Source: Bacteroidales bacterium (lineage in GTDB: Bacteria > Bacteroidota > Bacteroidia > Bacteroidales > SMBSF39). From it: DNA of 6,989 nucleotides. The translations under genes and the position numbers were made by a program. Shown in pieces: positions 5,093 to 6,989 of the stretch (position 1 is the first letter of the stretch; every line of letters begins with the position of its first letter). Location of the stretch: assembly GCA_021107685.1 (NCBI GenBank), contig JAIOSH010000083.1, forward strand, positions 1 to 6,989. The letters run 5' to 3'. The notes beneath the pieces were generated by a model. It was not told where the DNA came from, made no database searches, and was given only the letters and a program-made list of their open reading frames with translations.

Positions 5093-6989
5093 CAAACAGG
5101 CGATGATGGCTGGAACAACCGTATAATTGACATCTATGAAAATGACATTGAAAAAGCAAGACAATCCATAACCTTTATTCCTGACTTCGATACTCAGGGG
5201 CATACCGATTTTAATGCTTATATTGACCCTGACATTCCTTTTAATGGCGGCATCCCGGTTACCGACGGAGTATTTAATATGAATTTCATTAGACAATTTA
5301 TACCCATTCACGATAATAAAACCACTTCTGCCCCTTCACACAGCGGGCTTGATTATTCAAAATGGGCCGAAAGCATAGCCTACTTTGACGGTCTTGGACG
5401 CGAAATTCAAAAGGTAGTGGTAAAAGGTACAACTGCCAATACCGATCTCATACAACCCATTGTTTATGACGATTACGGACGCATCAAAAAAGAGTATTTA
5501 CCTTACGCAATTACGCAGGGTGGTGATGATGGCCCGGGAGGTTTTCGTCCGGATGTAATTACTGAGCAACTTAATTTTTATAATACCTTTTATCCCGATG
5601 AACAGGGTATTACTTTTGCCGAAAAAGATTTCGATAATTCACCTTTAAACCGTGTAATGAAACAAAGTGCCCCTGGAGAGGCATGGAAACCCGACGGGGG
5701 ACACGAAGTGGAATTTCAATACGGGACTATCGGTACGGAAGTATTTTTATTTTCGGTAACATCAGACAATCAACTGAAAAAAGAGGGATACTACCCTGTA
5801 CAAAAACTGTATAAGACAAGCATAAGTGATGAAAACGAAAATGAAAATGAAATAATTGAGTATACAGATTTGCAGGGAAAGCTGGTAATGAAAAAATCGT
5901 TAAACAGTGGTGAATGGTTTAGTACTTATTATGTTTATGATGATTTCGGACTGTTACGATATGTTTTATCTCCTGCCGCAAGTAGTATTCTTATAGGTTC
6001 AAGCGGATTGATAGGAAATATTTATGACAATCAAACTATTCAGGATTATTGTTATTATTACGAATATGATTACCGAAAACGGCTGAAAATAAAAAAGCTT
6101 CCCGGCGCTGAGAGTGTATATTTGGTTTACAACAAAAGAGATCAATTAGTGCTAACCCAGGATGGAAACCTGAGGAATAACAATGACTGGCTTTTTACAA
6201 AATACGATGTTTTTAATCGCCCGATAATGACCGGAAAATACTATCTTGACCAACCTGCAGGTCAGGAAGATGTGCAGCAATTTGTAGATTATTATTTTAC
6301 TACTTATTACGAACTAACGGATCTTGGCACTGAAACAGGATATACAAACGATGCTTTCCCTGATATAACATCTGCCGGTTGCGAAATTTACACCTTAACT
6401 TACTACGATAATTATGAATATATTGATCAGGAATTTGGTAGCACATATAATTTTGTAAATACTGAAATCAGTTTTATGTATCCCCTTGCAACCGATACAA
6501 AAGGACAGGTAACTGCCGTAAAAATTAGAATTTTACCTAATTCCGAAATTACACTCGAAAGCGGAATGGAGTATTTAATAAGCGTTAACTATTATGATAA
6601 GTATAAACAATTAATCCAGGTAGTTGCTGATAATCATCTGGGAGGTTTGGATATTATTTCCAATAAAATAAATTTTACCGGCGATATACTTCTGACTAAA
6701 GAAAATCATAACAATGGCAGTGAAAGTATTATTGTTCAAAATGAATTTGAGTACGATAACGGCAAACGTTTGAAAAAAACCAAACATAAAATTAATGATG
6801 AAAGCTGGGTAACTGTTAACGAACAAAAATATGATGAACTGGGACGGGTTAAAAGAAAGCACTTGCATGGAAGTAGCAATAATTCTTTACAAACCGTAAA
6901 TTATAAATATAATATCCGCGACTGGCTTACCGATATTAATGATATTGCTGCATTGGGAAACGACTTGTTCGCATTAAACCTCGGCTATA
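5030..6989 (+). CDS. DUF6443-type YD-repeat/RHS protein (5' part, runs off right edge)
   Basis: The frame is open from the ATG at 5030 to the window end: 653 codons without a stop, plus one base. It begins with a signal peptide (residues 1-21, ending V-I-S before QTGDDG). The region about 97-165 matches the DUF6443 N-terminal module of Bacteroidota RHS proteins: YFDGLGREIQ at 118-127, then QPIVYDDYGR with YDDYGR at 146-151 and YLPYA at 156-160. Later family marks are YVYDDFGLLRYVLSP, YEYDYRKRLKIKKLPG, GYTNDAFP from 437, YYDNYEY at 458-464, ATDTKGQVTAVKIR, FEYDNGKRLKKTKHKIN, YDELGR at 601-606, YNIRDWLTDIN from 627 and DLFALNLGY at 646-653. The last motif usually precedes the final YD repeats and the RHS repeat-associated core, so that core and any variable C-terminal toxin or other domain lie beyond 6989. 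The protein is predicted to be exported; its effector role is unknown. Base composition is visibly less AT-rich than in the preceding gene. Confidence 0.92.
   Translation, partial: MKIIIFLLVLLVLLVSTTVISQTGDDGWNNRIIDIYENDIEKARQSITFIPDFDTQGHTDFNAYIDPDIPFNGGIPVTDGVFNMNFIRQFIPIHDNKTTSAPSHSGLDYSKWAESIAYFDGLGREIQKVVVKGTTANTDLIQPIVYDDYGRIKKEYLPYAITQGGDDGPGGFRPDVITEQLNFYNTFYPDEQGITFAEKDFDNSPLNRVMKQSAPGEAWKPDGGHEVEFQYGTIGTEVFLFSVTSDNQLKKEGYYPVQKLYKTSISDENENENEIIEYTDLQGKLVMKKSLNSGEWFSTYYVYDDFGLLRYVLSPAASSILIGSSGLIGNIYDNQTIQDYCYYYEYDYRKRLKIKKLPGAESVYLVYNKRDQLVLTQDGNLRNNNDWLFTKYDVFNRPIMTGKYYLDQPAGQEDVQQFVDYYFTTYYELTDLGTETGYTNDAFPDITSAGCEIYTLTYYDNYEYIDQEFGSTYNFVNTEISFMYPLATDTKGQVTAVKIRILPNSEITLESGMEYLISVNYYDKYKQLIQVVADNHLGGLDIISNKINFTGDILLTKENHNNGSESIIVQNEFEYDNGKRLKKTKHKINDESWVTVNEQKYDELGRVKRKHLHGSSNNSLQTVNYKYNIRDWLTDINDIAALGNDLFALNLGY
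5046..5072. repeat. 9-bp tandem repeat, three perfect copies, inside the signal peptide
   Basis: The unit TTTTATTAG is repeated without mismatch at 5046-5054, 5055-5063 and 5064-5072, followed by TTT of a partial fourth copy. Because the unit is a multiple of three, it encodes (Leu-Leu-Val)x3 in the hydrophobic core of the signal peptide. A change in copy number would lengthen or shorten that core by three residues without shifting the frame. Confidence 0.85.

Noticed and set aside
5069..5311. Minus-strand open frame opposite the start of the second YD gene
   Set aside because: The + strand here encodes a signal peptide and the run-up to the DUF6443 module; the antisense product shows no family resemblance.
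6611..6868. Minus-strand hydrophobic open frame of 85 codons, phenylalanine- and isoleucine-rich
   Set aside because: It could look like a small membrane protein, but the hydrophobicity comes from reading A-rich Lys/Asn codons of the YD gene backwards. The + strand carries clear YD motifs through this stretch.

Overview
The window looks like an AT-rich chromosome segment from a member of the Bacteroidota (probably a Bacteroidales-like or related environmental lineage; the sequence does not settle this). The support is a type IX secretion (T9SS) C-terminal sorting domain, two BACON domains, YD/RHS proteins of the Bacteroidota subtype, and starts preceded by A-rich sequence with no Shine-Dalgarno match. 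No RNA genes, insertion sequences, CRISPR arrays or integration sites were seen.

Layout: three genes on the + strand, tightly packed, probably one transcription unit. (1) From the left edge to 820 is the 3' part of a secreted protein with two Ig/PKD-like repeats and a T9SS type A sorting domain. (2) From 829 to 4980 is an intact 1383-residue exported YD-repeat/RHS-like protein. It has a signal peptide, the conserved N-terminal beta-rich module of Bacteroidota YD proteins, YD-like motifs near residues 1065-1208, and two BACON domains at its extreme C-terminus where an RHS core and toxin tip might have been expected. (3) From 5030 to the right edge is the first 653 residues of a second exported YD/RHS protein of the DUF6443 type. 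It is cut off just before the place where an RHS repeat-associated core and any variable C-terminal domain would lie.

The three products are all predicted to leave the cytoplasm. Large YD-repeat proteins form shells or cocoons that in known cases enclose a C-terminal toxin or act in adhesion. The most interesting reading is a surface or secreted multi-protein locus: a T9SS-anchored repeat protein, a YD scaffold capped by putative ligand-binding BACON domains, and a canonical YD/RHS protein whose effector part, if any, lies beyond 6989. That functional link is inference. The individual families are known, and I saw no clear evidence of a wholly new system inside the window.
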